NCBI GenBank assembly: GCA_900314165.1
Contig: OMUE01000011.1
Location: 1-6,069, forward strand
Direction: 5' to 3'
Source: an uncultured Acidaminococcus sp.
GTDB lineage: Bacteria; Bacillota_C; Negativicutes; Acidaminococcales; Acidaminococcaceae
Length of the DNA: 6,069 nt
Below, piece after piece: positions 1-5,944 of the stretch. Position 1 is the first letter of the stretch, and every line of letters starts with the position of its first letter. A program made the position numbers and the translations under genes. The notes beneath the pieces are model-generated. The model worked only from the letters and a program-made list of their open reading frames with translations. It searched no databases and had not been told where the DNA came from.

Positions 1-824
1 ACCCCCGTATCGGTGAAATCACGAACCTGCTGCCCGGCGCCAACTGCGGCGGCTGTGGTTATGCAGGCTGCGGTGCCCTGGCAAACGCCATTGTCAGCGG
101 CGAACAGAAAGATGCTTCCCGCTGCGTTGTTGCCAACGCAGATGCCAAGAAAGCCATCGCTGCTGTTATGGGCGTGGAAGATAGCGGCGGCGACAGCGAT
201 GTCCGCCTGATTCCCCGTCTGCACTGCAACGGCTGCGTTGCCAACCGGACTCCGGCTTCCAACTATCAGGGCGTGCACAACTGCTACCTGAGAGCACAAC
301 AGGGCGGCGGCCCCGGCCAATGCAACTACGGCTGCTTTGGCGATGGCGCCTGCGTAGCTGCCTGCAACTTCGGTGCTCTGAAGATTGGTGAAAATGGCCT
401 GCCTCAATTCGATTACAACAAGTGCGTAGGCTGCGGTGCTTGTGCCAAAGCCTGCCCTCAGCTGCTGATCGAACTGATCGATGCCAAGAAGAAAGTCCTG
501 GTACAGTGCAACAACCGGGAAAAAGGCAAAGCCGCAATGACGAACTGCAAGGTTTCCTGCATCAGCTGCGGTATCTGCGCCAAGACCTGCCCGAAACAGG
601 CCATTACCATTACGGATGGACCTAACGGGAGCATTCCTGTCATCGACTATGATAAGTGCGTAGGCTGCGGCCTGTGCACCATGAAGTGCCCGCGGAAGTG
701 CCTGGTGAAGATCACTCCGGTGACCGGTTCCCCTGACGCTCCTGCCAAGGAAGAACCTACGGGCTGCGCTCATTGCGCTCTGGCCGCTGATTGTCCTTCC
801 GCACAAGCTCAAAAAGCAAAATGA
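1..824 (+). CDS. rnfB: RnfB, iron-sulfur subunit of Rnf ferredoxin:NAD+ oxidoreductase (5' partial)
   Basis: The reading frame is open from base 3 and ends at TGA 822-824; the start lies upstream, so the N-terminal membrane anchor is missing. Numbering visible residues from base 3, a 4Fe-4S domain of the Rnf type comes first (LLPGANCGGCGYAGC, C15/C18/C23/C41). A CNGC segment and a ferredoxin array follow: C107/C111/C117/C121, C141/C144/C147/C151 (CVGCGACAKACP), C186/C189/C192/C196 (CISCGICAKTCP) and C219/C222/C225/C229 (CVGCGLCTMKCP). In the family, RnfB takes electrons from reduced ferredoxin and passes them through the membrane complex to NAD+, coupled to Na+ or H+ export. RnfB being last, directly before apbE, fits the clostridial order rnfCDGEAB. 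The tail carries three further cysteines (C255/C258/C264), which is odd. The stop overlaps the apbE start by 4 bp. A generic polyferredoxin is the alternative, but the PGxNCGxCGxxGC motif favours RnfB. Confidence 0.93.
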   Translation, partial: PRIGEITNLLPGANCGGCGYAGCGALANAIVSGEQKDASRCVVANADAKKAIAAVMGVEDSGGDSDVRLIPRLHCNGCVANRTPASNYQGVHNCYLRAQQGGGPGQCNYGCFGDGACVAACNFGALKIGENGLPQFDYNKCVGCGACAKACPQLLIELIDAKKKVLVQCNNREKGKAAMTNCKVSCISCGICAKTCPKQAITITDGPNGSIPVIDYDKCVGCGLCTMKCPRKCLVKITPVTGSPDAPAKEEPTGCAHCALAADCPSAQAQKAK

Positions 825-1822
825 AAAAACTGATCGCTACGGCATTGGTTTTAAGCAGCCTGATTTATTCGGGCTGCTTTTTTCAACAGAAGAATCATGA
901 GGACACCCGGTTCCTCATGGATACCATTGTGACCATTACGACCACGGGGAATGAGGAAAAGGTCCTGAAGGAAGCTACGGACCAGGCCTTTACCTTGTTC
1001 CAGACCATCGCCAACCAGACGGATCCCTATGAGGAACAGGGGCCGGAGGACCTGTACGCCATCAACGAGGCGGCGGGCAAAGGGCCTCACAGGGCATCTC
1101 CTTACCTCATGGATATCCTGACCCAGACCACGCCCCTGCACAATGCGTCCCTGGACGTAACCCTGGGGCCTGTAATCCAGGTCTGGAATCGGCACAGAGC
1201 TGCGAAAACCGTGCCCACAGAACAGGAAATCAAAGAAGCACTAGCCAAAACAGGTGCAAAGAAGTATACTCTTTCTACGAAAGACAATACCCTGACGCTG
1301 GCTCCGGAGGCCCGGCTGGACCTGGGTGCAGTGGCCAAGGGCTACGCCGTAGAGCAGACGGCCCGGCTGCTGAGCCGGAACAAGGCTGTGAAAACGGCCC
1401 TCATCAACGCCGGCGGCAACATCAAGGTGCTGGGCACGAAGGCGGACGGGAAGCCCTGGCGCATCGGCGTCCAGGATCCCCGGGATCCCCAGAAGCTGCT
1501 GGGAACCCTGTCCGTGAAAGACGGTACGGCCATTGCCACCAGCGGAGATTACCAGCGGTATTATGAAGTGGACGGCAAACGGTACCACCACGTACTGGAT
1601 CCGGCTACGGGCTGGCCAGCCTGGCACGCCCGTTCTGTGACGGTGGTCACCCGGAACGCCTTCTGGGCGGACTACTACTCCACCCTGCTGTTCGTCCTGC
1701 CTTGGGAAAAGGCCATGGACGTAGTGGAGAAAGACACCCATCTGGAAATGATCTATGTGGATGCAGAGGGAACTCTGCACGTTTCTTCCGGTCTGAAGGA
1801 TAAATTTACCCCGGAAAAATAA
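821..1822 (+). CDS. apbE: ApbE family FAD:protein FMN transferase, lipoprotein
   Basis: This 333-aa protein has the usual ApbE length. The N-terminus is a signal peptide (KK, then a hydrophobic stretch) ending in YSGC, with C19 the likely lipidated residue; the lipobox is relaxed because Tyr sits at -3. Family motifs run in order: RFLMDT (30-35), LDVTLGPVIQVW (111-122), LDLGAVAKGYAV (166-177), NAGGNI (196-201), ATSGDYQRYY (239-248), YHHVLDPATGWP (255-266) and the metal-binding D284-x3-T288. ApbE moves FMN from FAD onto a Thr in S/T-G-A-T-type motifs of target flavoproteins, using Mg2+, outside the membrane. RnfG and RnfD are established targets, and the position right after rnfB makes them the likely substrates. 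I chose ATG 821 because it forms the ATGA overlap with rnfB and starts the signal peptide. An in-frame TTG at 791 would add ten residues before it. No good ribosome site is seen, which suggests translational coupling. Confidence 0.95.
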   Translation: MKKLIATALVLSSLIYSGCFFQQKNHEDTRFLMDTIVTITTTGNEEKVLKEATDQAFTLFQTIANQTDPYEEQGPEDLYAINEAAGKGPHRASPYLMDILTQTTPLHNASLDVTLGPVIQVWNRHRAAKTVPTEQEIKEALAKTGAKKYTLSTKDNTLTLAPEARLDLGAVAKGYAVEQTARLLSRNKAVKTALINAGGNIKVLGTKADGKPWRIGVQDPRDPQKLLGTLSVKDGTAIATSGDYQRYYEVDGKRYHHVLDPATGWPAWHARSVTVVTRNAFWADYYSTLLFVLPWEKAMDVVEKDTHLEMIYVDAEGTLHVSSGLKDKFTPEK

Positions 1823-1832
1823 GGAGAATGTC

Positions 1833-2210
1833 ATGCGCAAAAACGATTTCTTGCTGCTCTTTGTGGTAGCCGTCCTGGGCCTGGTCAGCTACGTGCTGTT
1901 TCGGGCCGACCCTGCAGCCACAAACAAAGTCCTGGTGATCCGGAAGGACCAGCAGGTCGTCCAGCGGATCCAGCTGAAGAAGACTACGGCAGAAAAGAAG
2001 CTGCTGGTACCTGTAGCCGACGGAGAAATCGCCATTGCCTATGATAAGGACGGGGCCAAGGTCCTGAGTTCTCCCTGCCCGGACAAGGTCTGCATCCATC
2101 AGGGAAAAATCACCCATTCCGGCCAGACTATCGCCTGCGTACCGGAAAAAGTTCTCATCACTATAACCACCGACGCAAAGGAGAACGACCATGACGCCAT
2201 CCTCAGATAA
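1833..2210 (+). CDS. Membrane-anchored NusG domain II-containing protein
   Basis: This 125-aa protein has one N-terminal membrane helix (about residues 5-23) followed by an extracytoplasmic domain. The domain matches the NusG_II (DUF1312) pattern: a beta-rich segment, then SSPCPDKVCIHQGKI (80-93) and GQTIACVPEKVLITI (97-111). C82, C87 and C102, with H89, are the typical conserved positions and could bind metal or form a disulfide; that is inference. GGAG at 1823-1826, six bases before ATG 1833, decides the start. An ATG at 1828 is in another frame. The gene lies 10 bp after apbE and its end overlaps the next gene by 20 bp. The family often sits beside Gx-transporter and Rnf or ApbE genes, but its biochemical role is not known to me. 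Despite the domain name it lacks the NGN domain of NusG and is not a transcription factor. Confidence 0.88.
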   Translation: MRKNDFLLLFVVAVLGLVSYVLFRADPAATNKVLVIRKDQQVVQRIQLKKTTAEKKLLVPVADGEIAIAYDKDGAKVLSSPCPDKVCIHQGKITHSGQTIACVPEKVLITITTDAKENDHDAILR

Positions 2211-2724
2211 ACTGACTACCAAGGACCTGACCCAGCTGGGCATCCTGCTGGCCACGGCCATCGCCCTGCGGCTGGCGGAGACTACGATTGCCTACCTGCT
2301 GCCCCTGCCCGGCGCTCACCTGGGCCTGGCTAATACGGTGACCATGATTGTGCTGTACCTGTACGGAACCCGGAAAACATCCCTGTTCCTGGCTACCCGG
2401 ATCCTGCTGACGGGGCTCCTGTTCACGGGCCTGTTTACGCCGGGCTTTATGATTGGCCTGGGCGGTGCCTCTCTCAGCTTCTGTGCCATGGCACTGGCTG
2501 TAAAACGCCATTGGTTCTCCTCCGTCGGTGTAGGGCTTTTAGGAGCTTTTACCCATAACTGCGGCCAGATTTTCGTGGCAGCAGCCCTCATGCGGTCTTC
2601 CGCCCTGTTCTCCTATCTGCCCATCCTCATTGCCATTGGTATCCCTACAGGCCTGTTTACAGGCTTTTTAGCCGGGTTCTTCCTGGAACGGATCCACCCA
2701 AACACAGAACAGCAACAACCATAA
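2191..2724 (+). CDS. Gx transporter / 'heptaprenyl diphosphate synthase component I' family membrane protein
   Basis: This 177-aa, very hydrophobic protein has about five or six membrane helices (roughly 15-37, 46-59, 64-83, 86-104, 112-133 and 139-165). The motifs GLANTVTMIVLY (45-56), GGASLSFCAMAL (91-102) and AFTHNCGQIFVA (119-130) are those of the family annotated as heptaprenyl diphosphate synthase component I or Gx transporter. The fold and size resemble substrate-binding (S) components of ECF vitamin transporters, so a small-molecule carrier is more likely than a prenyl synthase: no DDxxD prenyltransferase motif is present. The substrate is unknown; linkage to apbE and rnf hints at flavin, quinone or another redox cofactor, but that is a guess. 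AAAGGAG at 2177-2183 lies seven bases before ATG 2191, inside the end of the upstream gene, so translation is probably coupled. Confidence 0.87.
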   Translation: MTPSSDKLTTKDLTQLGILLATAIALRLAETTIAYLLPLPGAHLGLANTVTMIVLYLYGTRKTSLFLATRILLTGLLFTGLFTPGFMIGLGGASLSFCAMALAVKRHWFSSVGVGLLGAFTHNCGQIFVAAALMRSSALFSYLPILIAIGIPTGLFTGFLAGFFLERIHPNTEQQQP

Positions 2725-2734
2725 GGAGGCAGCT

Positions 2735-3379
2735 ATGGACCCAGCAGCTTGGCAGCAATTACATACAGAACTGGAGGACTGCAGCTCCTGTCCCCTGCGG
2801 AAGGACTGCATCGGCCCTGTTGGCTGGTTTGGCTCTACAGAAAGCCCCCTGCTCATTGTAGGCGAAGGCCCCGGAGGCGTGGAGGATGAGTACGGCTGCC
2901 CCCTCATCGGTCCCAGCGGCCAGTTCCTGGACAAGGAATTGTGGGCCGCCCACATGACGAGGGACAGGATCCTGACCAGCAACGTCATCAAATGCCGGCC
3001 GAAGAACAACAGGACCCCCACGCCGGAAGAAGGGGCATTCTGTGCCAATCGCTATCTGACCCAGGAAATCCGGCTGCTGCAGCCGAAGGTCATTGTGGCT
3101 ATGGGCAGTGTGGCCTTGCGGTATTTCCTGAACCCGGACGCCCGAATCACCCACAGCCGGGGTCACTGGTTCAAGACCCGGGACGGCATCGACTGCATTG
3201 CCACGTACCATCCCTCCTACCTGCTGCGCATGACGGGCAAGGCCCAGATCAAGACCAAATGGGACATGTTCTACGACCTGGAAGCCGCCAAAGCCAAAGC
3301 CCTGGAATACGTCCCCGGCTATGAATTCAGTTCCGGGGAACCGGTAAGGCTGTTTGAGAGGTTCAGGAAACGGGTATAG
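2735..3379 (+). CDS. udg: Uracil-DNA glycosylase, family 4 (4Fe-4S)
   Basis: This 214-aa protein has the family 4 length. It removes uracil from DNA after cytosine deamination, the first step of base-excision repair. The four iron-sulfur cysteines are C16-x2-C19 (CSSCPL) and C87-x15-C103 (NVIKCRP and FC). The active-site motif GEGPGGVED (43-51) leads to GCPLIGPSGQFLD (54-66), and the C-terminal DNA-contact motif HPSYLLR is present. The usual motif is GEAPG; Gly replacing Ala is a tolerated family variant. AAGGAGG at 2723-2729 overlaps the upstream TAA and lies five bases before ATG 2735, so the start is firm. The gene sits 10 bp after the Gx-family gene and appears to end the rnf-associated operon. 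It has no obvious functional link to Rnf. Its TAG stop (3377-3379) shares its last two bases with the start of the 31-nt repeat. Confidence 0.95.
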   Translation: MDPAAWQQLHTELEDCSSCPLRKDCIGPVGWFGSTESPLLIVGEGPGGVEDEYGCPLIGPSGQFLDKELWAAHMTRDRILTSNVIKCRPKNNRTPTPEEGAFCANRYLTQEIRLLQPKVIVAMGSVALRYFLNPDARITHSRGHWFKTRDGIDCIATYHPSYLLRMTGKAQIKTKWDMFYDLEAAKAKALEYVPGYEFSSGEPVRLFERFRKRV

Positions 3380-3408
3380 CGAAGAGCGAAGAGTGAAGAG
3401 CAAAGAGG
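3378..3408 (+). repeat. 31-nt dispersed repeat, copy 1 (left arm)
   Basis: After a leading A, the copy is four 7-nt units, GCGAAGA, GCGAAGA, GTGAAGA and GCAAAGA, followed by GG. It starts on the AG of the upstream stop codon. It matches copy 3 (5771-5801) at 28 of 31 positions. It is also complementary to copy 2 (3455-3485) at 28 of 31 positions, so copies 1 and 2 form an inverted pair. The third unit deviates at its second or third base in all three copies, which argues for copies of one element and not independent slippage products. Confidence 0.85.
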
Positions 3409-3454
3409 CCGCTCCGCGGTACACATGGTTCTATGCCATGCCGTCCAGCGGACA

Positions 3455-3485
3455 CCTCTTCGCTCTTATCTCTTCGCTCTTCGCT
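3455..3485 (-). repeat. 31-nt dispersed repeat, copy 2 (right arm, inverted)
   Basis: Read on the - strand, this is again four heptads, GCGAAGA, GCGAAGA, GATAAGA and GCGAAGA, followed by GG. It is the inverted partner of copy 1, with 28 of 31 positions complementary. It ends seven bases before the extended -10 of the next promoter and so covers that promoter's -35 position. Confidence 0.85.
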
Positions 3486-3491
3486 TTTTCA

Positions 3492-3500
3492 TGTTACAAT
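3492..3500 (+). promoter_or_regulatory. Extended -10 promoter for the AmmeMemoRadiSam genes
   Basis: TGTTACAAT has a TGn extension and a -10 hexamer, TACAAT (3495-3500), matching five of six consensus bases. No good -35 is visible 16-18 bp upstream, where the repeat arm lies (CTTCGC or TTCGCT), but extended -10 promoters can work without one. Transcription would start near 3507, giving a leader of under 20 nt before ATG 3524. Confidence 0.55.
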
Positions 3501-3523
3501 ATACCCAAAGCGAGGTGTTTACC

Positions 3524-4921
3524 ATGTCCATCTTAGCGGCATTTGCAGTGCCCCATCCACCCATCATCCTGCCGGAGATCGGGCGGGGAGAAGAAAAGAA
3601 GATCCAAAAGACCATAGACGCCTATAAAGCGGTCATGAAACAGGCCGCAGCCCTGCAGCCGGATACCATCATCATCACCAGTCCTCACGCAGAGTTGTAC
3701 GCCGATTATTTCCACATTGCCGGTGGCAGCCGAGCCTCAGGGGATTTCGGCCAGTTCCGGGCTTCCCAGGTAAAGCTCCAGGTCCAGTACGACGCAGCTT
3801 TGGCCGGCCTCATAGCGCAGGAGGCGGAGCGCAGCGGTGTTCCTGCCGGACCTTTGGGAGAACGGAATCCGGAGCTGGACCACGGTACCATGATCCCCCT
3901 GTATTTCTTCCGGCAATACGCCCTGCTGAACAGGGTGAAAGTGGTGCGCATCGGGCTGTCCGCCCTGTCTCCGGAAGCTCACTACAAGCTGGGCCAGGCC
4001 ATCGCCCGGGCGGTAACTATCCTGGACCGGAAGGCCGTGTTCATTGCCAGTGGGGATTTGTCCCACAAACTGCTGCCGGAAGGACCCTACGGCTACGTGC
4101 CGGAAGGGCCGGAATTCGATAAGGCCTGCACGAAGGTCCTGGGGGAAGGGGACTTCCTGTCCCTGCTGACCCTCAATGCAGAAATGTGCCAGAGGGCGGC
4201 GGAATGCGGCCTCCATTCCTTCTGGATCATGGCCGGCGCTCTGGATGGCCAGAAAGTAGAAGCAAAGCTGCTAAGCTACGAAGGGCCGTTCGGCGTAGGC
4301 TATGGCGTGGCCTCGTTCCTGCCCCAGGGCCCGGACAAGGACCGCCAGCTGCTCATTCCGCTGCAGATCCGGGAGGCTCAGCTGCGCAGTGCACGCAAGG
4401 CTAAAGAAGACCCCTACGTGCGGCTGGCCCGGCTCAGCGTGGAGACCTATGTGAAGACGAAGCATCCGGCTGCCCTGCCTGAAGGCCTGCCGGAGGAAAT
4501 GCTGACAGAACGGGCCGGGGCCTTTGTGTCCCTGCACATGCACGGCCAGCTCCGTGGCTGTATCGGCACCATCAGCCCGGTCCAGAAAAACGTGGCCTTG
4601 GAAATCCTGGCCAATGGCATCTCCGCCTCCACCCGGGATCCCCGTTTCTCCCCGGTTCGACCGGAGGAACTGCCAGACCTGGTGTACAACGTGGACGTGC
4701 TGGGCAAGCCGGAGCCTATCGAGAACGAAAGCCAGCTGGATCCCCGGAGGTATGGTGTCATCGTGAAAAGCGCCTATGACGACCGGAGAGGCCTTCTCCT
4801 GCCGGATTTGGATGGAGTGGACACAATCTCCCAACAAGTATCCATCGCCCGTCAGAAAGGCAATATAGGCGCGAGAGAGCCTGTTAAATTATGGAGATTC
4901 CAGGTGGTGAGACATTTATGA
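3524..4921 (+). CDS. AmmeMemoRadiSam protein A: LigB-like dioxygenase domain fused to AMMECR1 domain
   Basis: This 465-aa protein has two domains. Residues 1 to about 265 form a class III extradiol dioxygenase (LigB/Memo) fold: H11 in FAVPHPPIILPE and H55 in TSPHAELY correspond to metal-binding histidines, LDHGTMIPLYF (117-127) and SGDLSHKL (175-182) hold the other conserved histidines, and E226 in AECGLHSFW is a candidate third ligand. Residues about 295-465 form an AMMECR1 domain with its signature LRGCIGTI (342-349) and STRDPRFSPV. This architecture matches the AmmeMemoRadiSam system protein A. The reaction is not known to me; the domains suggest an iron enzyme working with the radical SAM partner. 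GAGGTG at 3512-3517, six bases before ATG 3524, sets the start. An in-frame ATG at 3425 would translate the hairpin and is rejected. The stop overlaps the next gene by 4 bp. Confidence 0.92.
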   Translation: MSILAAFAVPHPPIILPEIGRGEEKKIQKTIDAYKAVMKQAAALQPDTIIITSPHAELYADYFHIAGGSRASGDFGQFRASQVKLQVQYDAALAGLIAQEAERSGVPAGPLGERNPELDHGTMIPLYFFRQYALLNRVKVVRIGLSALSPEAHYKLGQAIARAVTILDRKAVFIASGDLSHKLLPEGPYGYVPEGPEFDKACTKVLGEGDFLSLLTLNAEMCQRAAECGLHSFWIMAGALDGQKVEAKLLSYEGPFGVGYGVASFLPQGPDKDRQLLIPLQIREAQLRSARKAKEDPYVRLARLSVETYVKTKHPAALPEGLPEEMLTERAGAFVSLHMHGQLRGCIGTISPVQKNVALEILANGISASTRDPRFSPVRPEELPDLVYNVDVLGKPEPIENESQLDPRRYGVIVKSAYDDRRGLLLPDLDGVDTISQQVSIARQKGNIGAREPVKLWRFQVVRHL

Positions 4922-5760
4922 GTACAGCTGCCGGCAATATCATCTGTCCCCTCTGTCCCCACAGATGTGTACTGCCTCCCAACGTAACCGGTTTCTGCCG
5001 GGCCCGGAAAAATGTGGACGGTACCTTGGTGGACCTGAACTACGGCAAGATCACGTCCATCGCCCTGGATCCCATTGAGAAGAAGCCCTTTATGCGCTTC
5101 CATCCCGGCAGCCTGATCCTGTCCGTAGGCAGCTTCGGCTGCAACCTACGCTGCCCCTTCTGCCAGAACGCGTCCATTTCCCAGCGGGGCTTGGAAATCG
5201 CCCGCATGGAGCTGACGCCTCAGCAGCTGCTGGCCCTGGCTCTGAAATACCAGGATATGGCCGGTAATCTGGGCGTGGCCTTTACGTATAACGAGCCCCT
5301 TATCGGCTACGAGTACGTGCTGGACTGCGCAAAGCTGTTGAAAGAACGGGATCTGGACGTGGTACTGGTTACAAACGGCACCATCAACGACGGGCCCTGG
5401 GAGGCACTTCTGCCCTATGTGGACGCGGCCAATATCGACTTAAAAGGCTTCACCCCGGACTATTATCAGTGGCTGGGCGGGGACCTGGAAACGGTGAAAT
5501 CCGCCATTGCCAAAGCCGTGGAAAAGGGCTGCCACGTGGAAGTAACGACGCTCATCATCCCCGGCCGCAACGACAGCGTGGAAGACATGGAGGCAGAAGC
5601 CCAATGGCTGGCTTCCCTTTCTCCGGAACTGCCGCTGCACATTTCCCGCTACTTCCCCCGCTGGCAGCTCACGATGCCTGCTACCCCGGTGGACAAGATT
5701 CTGGAACTGAAGGCTGTGGCAGAGAAGTATCTGAAGTATGTGTATACGGGGAATTGCTGA
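4918..5760 (+). CDS. AmmeMemoRadiSam system radical SAM enzyme (PflA-like), C-terminally short
   Basis: This 280-aa protein has a zinc-finger-like N-terminus, C10-x2-C13-x3-C17-x9-C27 (CPLCPHRC ... GFC). The radical SAM motif follows: C75-x3-C79-x2-C82 in GCNLRCPFCQN, whose three cysteines hold the 4Fe-4S cluster that cleaves S-adenosylmethionine. Later motifs are AFTYNEPLIGYEY, LVTNGTIN, NIDLKGF, VEVTTLIIPGRND and LHISRYFPRW, as in PflA-related AmmeMemoRadiSam radical SAM enzymes. The target is unknown; the fused AMMECR1/LigB protein is the obvious partner. ATG 4918 was chosen because it gives an ATGA overlap, with GGTGAG just upstream (4905-4910). ATG 4891 is in frame but lies within the previous gene. 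The protein stops at KYVYTGNC, whereas relatives I know of continue with a cysteine-rich tail, and the 31-nt repeat lies 10 bp after the stop. Truncation is possible but not proven. Confidence 0.9.
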   Translation: MSTAAGNIICPLCPHRCVLPPNVTGFCRARKNVDGTLVDLNYGKITSIALDPIEKKPFMRFHPGSLILSVGSFGCNLRCPFCQNASISQRGLEIARMELTPQQLLALALKYQDMAGNLGVAFTYNEPLIGYEYVLDCAKLLKERDLDVVLVTNGTINDGPWEALLPYVDAANIDLKGFTPDYYQWLGGDLETVKSAIAKAVEKGCHVEVTTLIIPGRNDSVEDMEAEAQWLASLSPELPLHISRYFPRWQLTMPATPVDKILELKAVAEKYLKYVYTGNC

Positions 5761-5770
5761 GCCTGAGCGC

Positions 5771-5801
5771 AGCGAAAAGCGAAGAGTAAAGAGCGAAGAG
5801 G
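5771..5801 (+). repeat. 31-nt dispersed repeat, copy 3
   Basis: After a leading A this is four heptads, GCGAAAA, GCGAAGA, GTAAAGA and GCGAAGA, then GG. It matches copy 1 at 28 of 31 positions. Unlike copies 1 and 2 it has no inverted partner in the window. It begins 10 bp after the radical SAM stop codon, so on both occasions the + orientation repeat sits at the 3' end of a gene. Confidence 0.8.
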
Positions 5802-5875
5802 GGCAGCGCCCTGTCATCCCCGCGAGGGGAGGGGAACCGTTGCGAATGCAACGGTGGTGGGGCCGGGCGGAGCCC
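5801..5875. repeat. Cluster of four short GC-rich palindromes
   Basis: Four hairpins follow one another: GGGC-AGC-GCCC (5801-5811); TCCCC-GCGA-GGGGA (5817-5830); a perfect 8-bp stem ACCGTTGC-GAAT-GCAACGGT (5836-5855); and GGGC-GGA-GCCC (5865-5875). There is no T run, so they do not look like simple terminators. The layout resembles repetitive extragenic palindromic sequences. The short open frame across here (5738-5941) has no recognisable protein and overlaps the radical SAM gene end. Confidence 0.6.
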
Positions 5876-5892
5876 TTATTTATATCTGCACA

Positions 5893-5939
5893 AACAAAAT
5901 CCGGCGACAGAGGGACTAGCTCTGCCGCCAGATTTTGTT
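5893..5939. terminator. 20-bp stem-loop, probable bidirectional terminator
   Basis: Arms 5893-5912 and 5920-5939 match at 18 of 20 positions around a 7-nt loop (GGACTAG). The base of the stem is AACAAAATC against GATTTTGTT, the A/T-flanked layout of a bidirectional intrinsic terminator. The two mismatches are C-A and A-C in a + transcript but become G-U pairs in a - transcript, so the - strand RNA pairs along all 20 positions. It lies 132 bp after the radical SAM stop. A role as a repeat element is the alternative. Confidence 0.6.
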
Positions 5940-5944
5940 AGAGG

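Larger units (their letters stand above)
3378..3489 (+). terminator. Long imperfect hairpin ending in T5, possible terminator of the rnf-linked operon
   Basis: Arms 3378-3408 and 3455-3485 pair over 31 nt with three mismatches. The inner bases pair further: CCGCT 3409-3413 with AGCGG 3447-3451, leaving a three-base bulge (ACA 3452-3454), and CATGG 3424-3428 with CCATG 3436-3440 at the tip. The right arm is followed by TTTTT, ending at 3489. A very long stem and a short T run are atypical for an intrinsic terminator. The structure could equally be a mobile repetitive palindrome that happens to insulate the operon from the AmmeMemoRadiSam genes. Confidence 0.5.

Noticed and set aside
791..820. 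Earlier TTG start for apbE
   Set aside because: It would place ten residues before an intact signal peptide. ATG 821 gives the ATGA overlap and the expected N-terminus.
1833..2210. Transcription factor NusG
   Set aside because: The protein has only the NusG_II-type domain behind a membrane anchor and lacks the N-terminal NGN domain.
2191..2724. True heptaprenyl diphosphate synthase subunit
   Set aside because: It is an integral membrane protein without prenyltransferase Asp-rich motifs; the family name appears misleading.
2759..3424. Long antisense reading frame (221 codons) opposite the uracil-DNA glycosylase gene, and similar ones at 1241-1840, 166-537 and 4271-4837
   Set aside because: They lie entirely or mostly opposite well-identified genes, show no recognisable motifs and follow from the GC-rich codon pattern of the + strand.
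3378..3485. Repeats as a CRISPR array
   Set aside because: Only two copies occur here, in opposite orientations, made of internal heptads, with no regular spacers and no cas genes.
3425..3523. Earlier in-frame ATG for the LigB-AMMECR1 protein
   Set aside because: The extension would translate the repeat arm and the promoter. The LigB domain and its ribosome site fit ATG 3524.
4891..4917. Earlier ATG for the radical SAM gene
   Set aside because: It lies inside the preceding gene and adds nine residues without motif support. ATG 4918 has the ATGA overlap and an upstream GGTGAG.
5738..5941. Small 67-codon reading frame over the palindrome cluster
   Set aside because: It overlaps the radical SAM 3' end, translates repeat sequence and has no recognisable features.
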